DNA of 14,820 nt from Streptomyces sp. NRRL WC-3742 (lineage in GTDB: Bacteria; Actinomycetota; Actinomycetes; Streptomycetales; Streptomycetaceae), in assembly GCF_000720635.1 (NCBI RefSeq), contig NZ_JOCF01000114.1:1-14820 (forward strand). The letters are read 5' to 3'. The notes below the pieces were generated by a model. That model searched no databases. It was not told the origin of the DNA and saw only the letters and a list, made by a program, of their open reading frames with translations. Shown one piece after another: positions 6,231 through 13,183 of this stretch. A program made the translations under genes and the position numbers. How positions within the stretch are numbered: position 1 is the stretch's first letter; each line of letters starts with the position of its first letter.

Positions 6231-6427
6231 CTACGCCGTGTCTTTCGGATCACGCCGGGCGGTCGCCGCCGGGGCACGCACCTCGCCGGCTTCTCGTCGG
6301 TCACCAATGTCCCCCAGCCTGGCGGCTGGGAGGTGCCCCCACCGCAGTGGCTCCCTCCTCGGCACCGCCGATGCACGCACCCCAACGACGCCCGCTCATC
6401 CGACGTGAGCCGAAAGACACGGCCTAG
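6231..6427 (-). mobile_element. Element 2: ~197-bp MITE-like long imperfect palindrome
   Basis: Ends 6231-6258 and 6400-6427 pair at 25 of 28 positions. The stem continues 6259-6290 against 6364-6395, with TCAT (6396-6399) bulged and the shared module (6311-6341) near the apex as its own hairpin (CCCAGCC 6313-6319 with GGCTGGG 6324-6330). Nine mismatches are A.C on the plus strand and none are G.T, so the minus-strand RNA folds with G.U pairs. It is non-coding and bounded on the right by CTAG (6424-6427). It fills nearly all of the gap between the GNAT stop and the HEAT start. The termini differ in sequence from element 1. It is assigned as a non-autonomous mobile repeat on structure alone. 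Confidence 0.65.
6311..6341 (+). repeat. Shared ~30-bp module inside element 2
   Basis: This is the second copy of CCCCCAGCCT-core-AGGTGCCCCCA (first at 2240-2269), with a 10-base core instead of 9. The core keeps a 7-bp stem with a TGGC loop. Here it is at the apex of the long palindrome, not on one arm. Confidence 0.75.
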
Positions 6428-6439
6428 TGCCTGGGAGTG

Positions 6440-7024
6440 TCAAGTGGCGCTCGGGGCGGGGTCGGTGGCGAGGCGGGCATGCAGGTGCTCGTCCGCGTAG
6501 GTGTCGCCGCCGTAGCGGTGGGAGGCGCGGAGGGTGCCCTCGTACGGGTATCCGCAGCGTTCGGCGACCCGGCAGGAGGGGGTGTTGCCCACGGCGTGCC
6601 ACAGTTCGATGCGGCGCAGGCCGGCGGTCTCGACGCCCCAGCGGGTGAGGGCGGTGGTGGCCCGGGTGGCGAGGCCGCGTCCGCGTGCGGTCGGGAGGAG
6701 CCAGTAGCCGATCAGGGCGACGCCTTCGGCCTGGTCGGTCCAGCGCAGGGCGACGTTGCCGTGGAGGCTGCCGTCGACGGCGTCGGTGATCGCGAAGGCG
6801 GCCGCGCTGCCCTTGGCCCAGCCGGTGACGCAGCGGTCGAGGTACGCCTCGGCTTCGGCCGGGTCCGTGGCGCGCAGGGGGTTCCAGCGGGCGATCTCCG
6901 GGTCGGCCGCGGCGGCGACGAGCGCGGGGACCGTTCCACCGGGCAGGTCGAGTGTCCGGCCCCACGGGCGGAGGAGGGCGTCGCCGAGGTCGAGGACGGC
7001 CGGCCGGAAGTCGCTGCTGCTCAT
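6440..7024 (-). CDS. GNAT N-acetyltransferase, RimJ/RimL type
   Basis: The 194-residue protein follows the RimJ/RimL-like acetyltransferase pattern: LLRPW near the start, EIARWNPLRATDPAEAEAYLDRCVTGWAKG (about 43-72), FAITDAVDGSLHGNVALR, then IGYWLLPTARGRGLATRATTALTRWG (105-130) with the acetyl-CoA pyrophosphate loop RGRGLA. RIELWHAVGNTPSCRVAERCGYPYEGTLR follows, with the conserved Asn147 before the C-terminal helix. It transfers acetyl from acetyl-CoA to an amine; the acceptor (protein N-terminus, small molecule or antibiotic) cannot be told. ATG 7024 is preceded by AGGAAGG. It is divergent from the AAC(2')-like gene across 83 bases. Confidence 0.88.
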   Translation of the reverse strand: MSSSDFRPAVLDLGDALLRPWGRTLDLPGGTVPALVAAAADPEIARWNPLRATDPAEAEAYLDRCVTGWAKGSAAAFAITDAVDGSLHGNVALRWTDQAEGVALIGYWLLPTARGRGLATRATTALTRWGVETAGLRRIELWHAVGNTPSCRVAERCGYPYEGTLRASHRYGGDTYADEHLHARLATDPAPSAT

Positions 7025-7107
7025 CCTGCCTTCCTACCCTCTGCGCTCCCCCGCCCGCCAGTGAAAAAGGGATCGCCCCGGCCCGGGACCGGTGCGACGA
7101 TCGACGG
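7025..7107. promoter_or_regulatory. Divergent promoter region between two acetyltransferase genes
   Basis: These 83 bases separate two divergent starts. Toward the left, AGGAAGG serves the RimJ/RimL-type gene. Toward the right there is no Shine-Dalgarno motif before GTG 7108; GTGCGACGATCGACGG sits directly upstream, with a -10-like ACGAT about 8 bases before the start. That arrangement fits a leaderless mRNA. Assignment rests on spacing only. Confidence 0.4.
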
Positions 7108-7641
7108 GTGATCGAGCTGATGACGGCCCACACCTCGGATGTGGACCGCGCCGTCCTGCACGGGGCGCGGGAGTTGCTGGACGCGGTCTTCGAGGGGGAG
7201 ATGACCCCGGAGGACTGGGAGCACGCGCTGGGCGGCGTGCACGCGTTGCTGTGGGAGGAGGGCCAACTGGTGGGCCACGCAGCCGTGGTGCAGCGGAGGG
7301 TGGTGCACCGGGGCCGGGCGTTGCGGGCGGGGTACGTGGAGGCCGTCGGGGTGCGGGCGGACCGGCGGGGGCGCGGGCACGGGGCGATGCTGATGGACGC
7401 CGTGGAGCGGGTGGTCGGCGGGGCGTACGAGCTGGGGGTGTTGGGCTCCTCGGACGAGGCCGTGGACTTCTACCGGCGGCGTGGCTGGCGGCCCTGGCGG
7501 GGGCCGCTGTCGGCGCTGACGCCGGAGGGCGTGCGGCCGACGCCCGAGGAGGCGGGGGCGATCTTCGTCCTCCCGGGCGCCGTACCGCTGGACCTCTCCG
7601 GTGAGCTGACCTGTGACTGGCGTGAGGGCGAGGTGTGGTGA
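7108..7641 (+). CDS. Aminoglycoside 2'-N-acetyltransferase-like GNAT, AAC(2')-I family
   Basis: The 177-residue product carries the distinctive AAC(2')-I pattern along its whole length: RELLDAVFEGEMTPEDWEHALGGVHALLWEEGQLVGHAAVVQRR, GYVEAVGVRADRRGRGHG (75-92, acetyl-CoA loop RRGRGHG), YELGVLGSSDEAVDFYRRRGWRPWRGPLS and the C-terminal DLSGELTCDWREGEVW. The family acetylates the 2'-amino group of aminoglycosides and is about this length in actinobacteria, where chromosomal copies are common and may have other natural substrates. Start GTG 7108 is favoured; ATG 7120, in frame, is a possible alternative. No ribosome site is seen for either, suggesting leaderless translation. It converges with the geranylgeranyl reductase gene, stops 19 bases apart. 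Confidence 0.88.
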   Translation: MIELMTAHTSDVDRAVLHGARELLDAVFEGEMTPEDWEHALGGVHALLWEEGQLVGHAAVVQRRVVHRGRALRAGYVEAVGVRADRRGRGHGAMLMDAVERVVGGAYELGVLGSSDEAVDFYRRRGWRPWRGPLSALTPEGVRPTPEEAGAIFVLPGAVPLDLSGELTCDWREGEVW

Positions 7642-7649
7642 CGATCCCG

Positions 7650-7664
7650 GTGACGGACCGTCAC
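7650..7664. terminator. Short palindrome between convergent stops
   Basis: GTGACGG-A-CCGTCAC is a perfect dyad lying in the 19-base gap between the AAC(2')-like stop and the reductase stop, and covering the latter. The stem is only 5 bp once a real loop is allowed, so any terminator role is weak. No other terminator exists between these convergent genes. Confidence 0.35.
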
Positions 7665-8965
7665 TTCCCGGGGGCGACCCGCCCGATCAGGTGCAGCAGC
7701 CGGTCCAGCGCGTCCTTGGAGTTGGGCTCGGTGAGGTTGACCATCAGCCGGAAGGCGATCTTCAGCAGCGCCGGCTGGCCGAGCCCCGCCGCTCCTGCGG
7801 CGCCGAGGAGGCGGGGGCGGCCGAGGAGGTCTGCGGCGAGGCGGCCGAGGGCGAAGTAGCCGGCGTAGGCGGAGCGCAGGGCCTGCGGGTAGGTGCGCAG
7901 GGCGAGTTCGCGGCCGCGGTCGGTGCGGCGGGCGAGGGCCTGGACGACGCTCTCGGCGGCGAAGCGGCCGGATTCCATGGCGTAGGCGATGCCCTCGCCG
8001 GTGCCGGGGCTGACGGTGCCGCCGGCGTCGCCGACGAGCAACAGACCGTCCGCGTAGTGGGGTTGGCGGTTGAGTCCCATGGGGAGGGCGGAGCCGCGGA
8101 CGGGTTCGGTGACGCCCTCGGGGGTGTAGCCGTACTCGGGCGGCAGTTCCTCGCACCAGCGGCGCAGCAGTTCGCGCCAGTCGAGGTCGACGTGGGCGGT
8201 GTCGAGCACACCGAGGCCGACGTTCGCGGTGCCGTCGCCCATGCCGAACACCCAGGCGTAGCCGGGCAGGAGGCGGCGGGTGCGGTCGTCGGGGTCGCGC
8301 AGGTCGAGCCAGGCTTCGAGGTAGCGGTCCTCGTGGCGCGGGGTGGTGAAGTACGTGCGGTAGGCGACGCCCATGGCGCGGTCGGTGCGGCGGTGGCGGT
8401 TCATCGCGACGGAGAGGCGGGTGGAGTTGCCGTCGGCGGCGAGGACGATCGGGGCCCGGTACTCGACGGGCTCGCGCCCCTCCCCCAGTTTGGCGCTGAC
8501 GCCGGTGATGCGGCGGGTGCGCTCGTCCACCAACGGGCCCGCCACGTTGGCGCGTTCGACGAGCCGGGCGCCGGCGGCGGCGGCCCGGCGGGCGAGGAGT
8601 TCGTCGAAGTCGGCGCGCCGACGCACGAGTCCGTACCCGGGGTAGGCGGACAGTTCCGGCCAGTCGAACTCGAGGCGGCGTCCGCCCGCGACCAGGCGCA
8701 GGCCCTTGTTGTGCAGCCAGCCGGCCTGTTCGGAGACGTCGATGCCCATGTCGGTGAGCTGTTTGACGGCGCGCGGGGTGAGGCCGTCGCCGCAGACCTT
8801 CTCGCGGGGGAACGCGGACTTCTCCAGCAGCAGGACGTCCAGGCCCGTGCGGGCGAGGTGGTAGGCGGCGGTGGAGCCGGACGGGCCGGCGCCGACGACG
8901 ATGACGTCGGCCTCCTCGACGCCGCGGTCCGTCCTGGCGGTCACCTGCTGCTGCGGACCGGGCAT
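7661..8965 (-). CDS. Geranylgeranyl reductase family FAD-dependent oxidoreductase
   Basis: The 434-residue flavoprotein has the N-terminal FAD motif DVIVVGAGPSGSTAAYHLARTGLDVLLLEK (20-49), the family motif KVCGDGLTPRAVKQL (56-70), LAADGNSTRL (about 185-194) and a second FAD motif LLLVGDAGGTVSPGTGEGIAYAMESG (308-333). Together these mark the geranylgeranyl reductase family, whose members saturate isoprenoid double bonds in menaquinone side chains (MenJ-like), archaeal lipids or chlorophyll. In actinomycetes, hydrogenation of the menaquinone tail is the likely role, at the membrane surface. ATG 8965 has GGGAG 7 bases upstream; an extended frame to 9259 lacks homology. In S. coelicolor a homologue lies near the nuo genes, but none are seen here. 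It appears monocistronic. Confidence 0.88.
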   Translation of the reverse strand: MPGPQQQVTARTDRGVEEADVIVVGAGPSGSTAAYHLARTGLDVLLLEKSAFPREKVCGDGLTPRAVKQLTDMGIDVSEQAGWLHNKGLRLVAGGRRLEFDWPELSAYPGYGLVRRRADFDELLARRAAAAGARLVERANVAGPLVDERTRRITGVSAKLGEGREPVEYRAPIVLAADGNSTRLSVAMNRHRRTDRAMGVAYRTYFTTPRHEDRYLEAWLDLRDPDDRTRRLLPGYAWVFGMGDGTANVGLGVLDTAHVDLDWRELLRRWCEELPPEYGYTPEGVTEPVRGSALPMGLNRQPHYADGLLLVGDAGGTVSPGTGEGIAYAMESGRFAAESVVQALARRTDRGRELALRTYPQALRSAYAGYFALGRLAADLLGRPRLLGAAGAAGLGQPALLKIAFRLMVNLTEPNSKDALDRLLHLIGRVAPGK

Positions 8966-9324
8966 CGCGCACTCCCACGGGGTCGGCTGGGCTGGGCTCT
9001 GGCGGATCGGACCGGCCGGCGCCACTCCTGCACCTGTGGGCTCGGCGGTCCCAGACGGACGATAGAGAACCGCGCCGGTCACCCGCTCCCCCGACACGCG
9101 GTCCGGTGTCGGCGACCGGTCAATACCGGCCACTGCACGATATGGGCCGCCTTCCCGTTGAGGTGCCCACGACGCGCACGGCTTATCCACGGGCACGTGA
9201 TCGGATTGTAGTAACGAACTGTTCGCCACATATCGGCCACAACGACTCAATCCGGCCAAACACTCCTTGCGTCCATCCGCCCGTTACGGGAACTTTTGTG
9301 CCCCTCCCGTCGAATGGAACTCCC
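8966..9324. promoter_or_regulatory. 359-bp divergent intergenic region
   Basis: This region holds the promoters of the minus-strand reductase and the plus-strand LAxTG protein. Visible structure: CCGACAC (9091-9097) pairs with GTGTCGG (9106-9112), and CCGGT-CAAT-ACCGG forms a second hairpin at 9116-9129. CGATATG (9138-9144) and CATATCG (9229-9235) are a spaced 7-bp inverted pair. The stretch 9180-9260 is relatively A/T-rich and contains CACGTG and TTGTAGTAAC, a candidate plus-strand -10 region. No reliable -35/-10 pair can be named. No gene is supported. Confidence 0.4.
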
Positions 9325-10302
9325 ATGCACCTCCGCTCCACCGCCGCACGCGCCATGGTGGCCGTCCCGACCGCCGCCGCGCTGATGCTGCTCGCCCCCG
9401 TCGCGCAGGCCGCCGCCGGCGGTGGCAAGGGCGCTCCCGGCAACAACGGCACCGTGAAGATCCACAACGCCGCCACCGGCGAGGAGGACACCCGCAACGA
9501 GCCCAAGGTCTGCACCTTCTACCTGGACTCCTTCGGCTTCGACCCGGGCCAGGACGTCATCTGGGCGATCTACGCGAAGGACGGCGGCAAGGAGACCCTC
9601 GCGAAGTACGGCCAGCTGCCGGTCCTGGCGAGCGGTCACGTGCGCACCGAAGAGATCCACCTGCCGGACGGGATGTACAAGCTGTACTGGTCGTCGGTCG
9701 AGCTGGTCGACGGCAAGGTGCCGACGAAGACGAAGATCAACAACCCGAAGCACAAGGTGTTCAAGGTCGACTGCGGCGCCGAGTCCCCGAAGCCGACGCC
9801 CACCAGGACGCCGACCGGCACGCCGACCGCCACCGTGACGCCGTCCGCCACGCCGACCACCCCCGCGCCGAAGCCGACCACGCCGGCCGCGACGCCCAGC
9901 ACCCCCGCCGCGACCCCGACCACCCCGGTGACGCCGAGCACGACGCCCACCACCCCGGCGACTCCGTCGACCCCGACCACCCCGGCCCCCACCGAGCCGA
10001 GCACCCCGGAGCCGACCACCCCAGCCACGGGCGCCCCGAGCCCCAAGCCGACCGACGACAAGCCCACCGCCACCGTCCCGGTGACGACCCCGCCGGCCGG
10101 CAGCACCCCCGTGGTCAACCCCGAGGAGCCGCTGGCCAAGGCCGCCGAGCTCCCCGTCCCGACCCCGACCCCGATCGCCGACGGCAAGAAGCTGGCCTCC
10201 ACCGGTAGCGACGGCACCCTGCTCTACGCGGGCGCCGGCACCGTGCTGCTGGCCGCCGGCGCGGGCGCGGTGGTCTACACCCGACGTCGCCGCACCACCT
10301 GA
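9325..10302 (+). CDS. LAxTG sortase-anchored surface protein with Pro/Thr stalk
   Basis: The 325-residue precursor has an N-terminal signal peptide (1-30, cut near AQA/AA). A globular domain (~40-150) contains CTFYLDSFGFDPGQDVIWAIYAK and ends IKV-type FKVDCG, with Cys63 and Cys150 likely paired. Residues 152-265 form a Pro/Thr/Ala-rich wall-spanning stalk. The sorting signal is LASTG (290-294), a hydrophobic helix (300-318) and an RRRR tail. LAxTG is the motif recognised by class E sortases, which link streptomycete surface proteins to peptidoglycan. The ligand of the globular domain is unknown. ATG 9325 follows a weak TGGAAC ribosome site, and an earlier in-frame start at 9106 would bury the signal peptide. 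No sortase gene is nearby. Confidence 0.9.
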   Translation: MHLRSTAARAMVAVPTAAALMLLAPVAQAAAGGGKGAPGNNGTVKIHNAATGEEDTRNEPKVCTFYLDSFGFDPGQDVIWAIYAKDGGKETLAKYGQLPVLASGHVRTEEIHLPDGMYKLYWSSVELVDGKVPTKTKINNPKHKVFKVDCGAESPKPTPTRTPTGTPTATVTPSATPTTPAPKPTTPAATPSTPAATPTTPVTPSTTPTTPATPSTPTTPAPTEPSTPEPTTPATGAPSPKPTDDKPTATVPVTTPPAGSTPVVNPEEPLAKAAELPVPTPTPIADGKKLASTGSDGTLLYAGAGTVLLAAGAGAVVYTRRRRTT

Positions 10303-10308
10303 GACACC

Positions 10309-10381
10309 TCCGTCCACGCGATCGGACGGACCGCGCCGGGCGACCGACCCTGATCAGCACTGCTCCTGTGCCTGATCAGGG
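10309..10381 (+). terminator. Two hairpins after the LAxTG gene
   Basis: TCCGTCC (10309-10315) pairs with GGACGGA (10324-10330). Next, CCCTGATCAG-CAC (10348-10360) pairs with GTG-C-CTGATCAGGG (10368-10381) around TGCTCCT with one bulged base. The first begins six bases past the stop, so both probably end or stabilise the 3' end of the LAxTG transcript. Neither has a T-tract. Confidence 0.6.
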
Positions 10382-10397
10382 CCGCCCGGGCACCACT

Positions 10398-10437
10398 GAG
10401 CCCCTGGCCCCGCGATATCGCGGCCGGCCAGGGGCTC
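10398..10437. terminator. Strong bidirectional terminator between convergent genes
   Basis: GAGCCCCTGGCC (10398-10409) is perfectly complementary to 10426-10437. Inside, CCGCGATATCGCGG (10410-10423) is itself a perfect palindrome, with a CC bulge at 10424-10425. This near-continuous 19-bp stem sits between the LAxTG gene (+) and the antiporter gene (-), 28 bases from the latter's stop, and would fold on both transcripts. Confidence 0.8.
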
Positions 10438-10464
10438 CCGTGTGTGACTACGGGCGAGGCGCCG

Positions 10465-11571
10465 TCACGGGTTCACCGCCAGCACCACGAATTCCGCCAA
10501 CAGCGCCAGGTGCAGGGCCCCTTGGAGCAGCGTCGCCCGGCGCGGGATGACGGTCAGGGTGCCGAGGACGACGGTGAGCGTCAGCAGCACCAGGTGCGAG
10601 GGTTCGAGGCCGAGGACGAGCGGGCCCTCCAGCCAGGCGGAGGCGACGGCCACGGCCGGGATGGTCAGGCCGATGCTGGCGAGCGCCGAGCCGAGGGCGA
10701 GGTTGAGGCTGGTCTGCACCCGGTTGCGGGCGGCCGCGCGCAGCGCCGCGATGGTCTCCGGCAGCAGCACCATCAGCGCGATGATCACACCGACCACGGC
10801 GTGCGGCAGCCCGGCGTCCTCGACGGCGGACTCGATGGTCGGCGAGACGCCCTTGGCCAGGCCCACCACGGCGACCAGCGCGACGGCGAGCAGCAGCAGG
10901 CTGACGCCCGCGGCCCGGAGGGTGGGCGGGGCCGCGTGGTCCTCCTCCTCGAGCCGGCGGACCTTGCCCTCCGGGGTGACGGGCAGGAAGTAGTCCCGGT
11001 GGCGCAGGGTCTGGGTGGTGACGAACAGGCCGTAGACGACGAGCGAGGCGGCGGCCGCGTAGCTGAGCTGGGTGGTCGAGAACTGCGGGCCCGGGGAGCT
11101 GGTGGTGAAGGTCGGCAGCACCAGGCTCAGGGTGGCGAGGGTGGCGATGCAGGCCAGGGCCGTCCCGGTGCCCTCGGCGTTGAAGACGGCGGTGCGGTAC
11201 TTGATCGCGGCCACGATGATGGACAGGCCGAGGATGCCGTTGCAGGTGATCATCACGGCGGCGAAGACGGTGTCGCGCGCCAGGGTGGAGGACTTGTCGC
11301 CACCGTCCGCCATCAGGGTGACGATCAGGGCGACCTCGATCACGGTGACCGCCACGGCCAGGACCAGCGACCCGAACGGTTCGCCGGACCAGTGGGCGAT
11401 GACCTCGGCGTGGTGCACGGCGGAGAGCACGGCGGCCATCAGGAACACCGCGACCACGCCGACCGCCCAGCCGGGCAGGTCCTTGTGCCAGGTCAGGACG
11501 AGGACGACGAACGACACCACCGGAACGACGACGGTCCATTGCGCGGTGGCCGCGCGGAGCTTCGTGATCAT
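10465..11571 (-). CDS. chaA: CaCA-family Ca2+/H+ antiporter (ChaA-like)
   Basis: The 368-residue polytopic membrane protein has the two inverted alpha-repeats of the cation/Ca2+ exchanger superfamily. The first is AVHHAEVIAHWSGEPFGSLVLAVAVTVIEVALIVTLM (about 51-87; GEPFG 63-67, Glu79). The second is VVGVIIALMVLLPETIAALRAAARNRVQTSLNLALGSALASIGLTIP (259-305; Glu272). The two glutamates coordinate the cation. An acidic loop (EEED 208-211) separates the halves, as expected. About eleven hydrophobic segments are visible. It exports Ca2+ (or Na+/K+) for H+. ATG 11571 has only a weak ribosome site; an ATG about 11 codons upstream is an alternative. It follows the kinase gene by 73 bases on the same strand, so cotranscription with the FHA/kinase pair is possible. 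Confidence 0.88.
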   Translation of the reverse strand: MITKLRAATAQWTVVVPVVSFVVLVLTWHKDLPGWAVGVVAVFLMAAVLSAVHHAEVIAHWSGEPFGSLVLAVAVTVIEVALIVTLMADGGDKSSTLARDTVFAAVMITCNGILGLSIIVAAIKYRTAVFNAEGTGTALACIATLATLSLVLPTFTTSSPGPQFSTTQLSYAAAASLVVYGLFVTTQTLRHRDYFLPVTPEGKVRRLEEEDHAAPPTLRAAGVSLLLLAVALVAVVGLAKGVSPTIESAVEDAGLPHAVVGVIIALMVLLPETIAALRAAARNRVQTSLNLALGSALASIGLTIPAVAVASAWLEGPLVLGLEPSHLVLLTLTVVLGTLTVIPRRATLLQGALHLALLAEFVVLAVNP

Positions 11572-11644
11572 GCGCCCGAGAATGACAGACCGGAGGCCCG
11601 CCATCCGGTTGCCCGCGCCGCCGTACGGGCGGATGTGGCACAAC

Positions 11645-13183
11645 TCATCCCGATTTGCCCGGTGACCCACCGTAGTCGGCCAGATAGCGGAGTACCCGGT
11701 CGACGTGCGGGCGCACCCGCTCGGGGACGCCCCCGGCGGCCCTGACGGTCTTGTCGCTGGTGCGGTAGCCGGCGGTCACGAGGGCGGGCAGGTCCCGGGT
11801 GAGGCCGTTGGCCTTGAACTGCTGGTCGAGCCAGCAGACGTAGTTGCCCATGGCCGCGATCGCGTCGCCCGGATCGAGGTACGACTTCGGGCCTTCGTGG
11901 GCGGCGGCGCGCGCCCAGGCGTCGAAGACGGCGGGGGTCCACATGGCGATGCCGTACTCGCCGGTCTCGGGGCGGGCGGCGGCGGGGTCGAAGCCGCTCT
12001 CGGCCTTGAGCATCGCGGCCAGCAGGGCGGGGGTGATCTCCGGTTCGGGGCAGCGGCGGGCGGCGTTCTCGATCATGTCCCGGTAGGCGGGCGGCACGTC
12101 CGAGTCGGGCGGGATGGCGCCGGGCTGCGGGGGTGCGGCCAGGACCGGGGCGGGCACACGGGCGGCGGGCACGCGAACGGCGGCCGGACGGGCGGCGGCT
12201 GGACGGGCGGCGGGCTCGGGCGCTCCGGCGAGGGCGAGGAGGGCCAGGGCGCAGGCGAGCGCGGAGACCTTCGCCGCGAGCCGGGCGCGGGCCCTCGGTG
12301 CGTGGGCGGCGCCCGCGACCAGGGCGGCGAGGTCGGTGCGCTCCCGGTCCTCCCGCGCCGGGGCCAGGCAGGCGGCGACCACCGGCCGCCAGCGCGCGGG
12401 CAGCGCCTCGTCCAGCCGCAGCGGGGCGGCGCCGCGCGCGTACGACTGGGCGGCGAGGGAGCGGGCCCGGGCGGTGGCGCCGAGGAAGGGGTGCAGGCCC
12501 CCGGTGAGCAGCTGGTGGGCGATCACGCCGAAGGCCCAGACGTCGGCGCTGGGGCGCAGCGCGACGCCGCGCGCGCCGGTGCGCTGGGACCACCACTCGG
12601 GCGGGACGTGGTCGGGCGAGCCGAGCGGCGGCGCGTAGGCGTGGGTGCCCTCGAGCTCGGCGGTGAGGCCGAAGTCGGCGATCCTGGCGGTGCCGTCGGG
12701 CATCAGCAGGATGTTGGCCGGTTTCAGGTCCCCGTGGACCCAGCCGGCGCGGTGCATGTGGACGAGTCCGGAGCAGACCTCGGCAAGGATGCGCTCGGCC
12801 CCGGGGGCGGGGGTGCCGGGGCGGGTGGTGGCGAGGAGGTCCGCGAGGCTGCGGGCGGCGCGTTCCATCACCAGGGCGAGGGCGCCGTCGAGGGCGGGGT
12901 GGGCCGGGTCGTCGACGGTGAGCACAGCGAGGGTGCGGATCAGGTGGGGGTGGTCGGCCCGGCGGCTGAACCGCTCCTCGCGGTGGGCGAGCTGGGCCAT
13001 GGTGGCGCGCTGGCCGGGGCTGAGGCCGGCGGGGCCGAGGAGTTTGACGGCGACGGGGGCGCCGTCCGGGCCGTGGGCGGCGTGCACCCGGCCCCAGGCG
13101 CCGGCGCCGATGAGCGGGCCGAGGCGGTACCCGGCGAGGGGGTAGCCGTCCGGGACGTCGGGGCCGCCGGGGCCGCCGGACAT
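11645..13183 (-). CDS. Ser/Thr protein kinase fused to an extracytoplasmic lysozyme/SLT-like domain
   Basis: The 512-residue protein begins with a Hanks-type kinase (~16-290): Gly loop GAGAWGRV (26-33), VAVK Lys47, an αC Glu near 69-70, catalytic loop HGDLKPAN (150-157, Asp152, Asn157; Gly before Asp, so a non-RD kinase), DFG 170-172, and PPEWW in place of APE. One membrane helix (~304-321) and an Ala/Pro-rich linker (322-360) follow. The extracytoplasmic domain (~365-510) resembles a goose-lysozyme/lytic transglycosylase: LLAAMLKAESGFDP with candidate catalytic Glu395, YGIAMWTP (410-417), GNYVCWLDQQFK and AGYRTSDKTVRAAGG. No PASTA repeats are present. The ATG overlaps the FHA gene stop (TGATG), so translation is coupled. 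The domain could bind or cleave glycan strands. Confidence 0.88.
   Translation of the reverse strand: MSGGPGGPDVPDGYPLAGYRLGPLIGAGAWGRVHAAHGPDGAPVAVKLLGPAGLSPGQRATMAQLAHREERFSRRADHPHLIRTLAVLTVDDPAHPALDGALALVMERAARSLADLLATTRPGTPAPGAERILAEVCSGLVHMHRAGWVHGDLKPANILLMPDGTARIADFGLTAELEGTHAYAPPLGSPDHVPPEWWSQRTGARGVALRPSADVWAFGVIAHQLLTGGLHPFLGATARARSLAAQSYARGAAPLRLDEALPARWRPVVAACLAPAREDRERTDLAALVAGAAHAPRARARLAAKVSALACALALLALAGAPEPAARPAAARPAAVRVPAARVPAPVLAAPPQPGAIPPDSDVPPAYRDMIENAARRCPEPEITPALLAAMLKAESGFDPAAARPETGEYGIAMWTPAVFDAWARAAAHEGPKSYLDPGDAIAAMGNYVCWLDQQFKANGLTRDLPALVTAGYRTSDKTVRAAGGVPERVRPHVDRVLRYLADYGGSPGKSG

Noticed and set aside
2488..6408. A 1306-codon open frame on the plus strand
   Set aside because: It is antisense to the LAL-type and HEAT genes. 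Its translation is Gly/Ala/Gln/Val-rich with no domain, as expected for a shadow frame in very G/C-rich DNA, and it runs through the intergenic decamer repeats.
8966..9259. N-terminal extension of the geranylgeranyl reductase to 9259
   Set aside because: The extra 98 residues have no family resemblance, while ATG 8965 has GGGAG at 7-base spacing and sits just before the FAD motif.
10117..10302. The C-terminal hydrophobic helix of the LAxTG protein as an ordinary membrane anchor
   Set aside because: LASTG followed by a hydrophobic helix and RRRR is a complete cell-wall sorting signal, so cleavage and wall attachment are more likely than permanent membrane anchoring.
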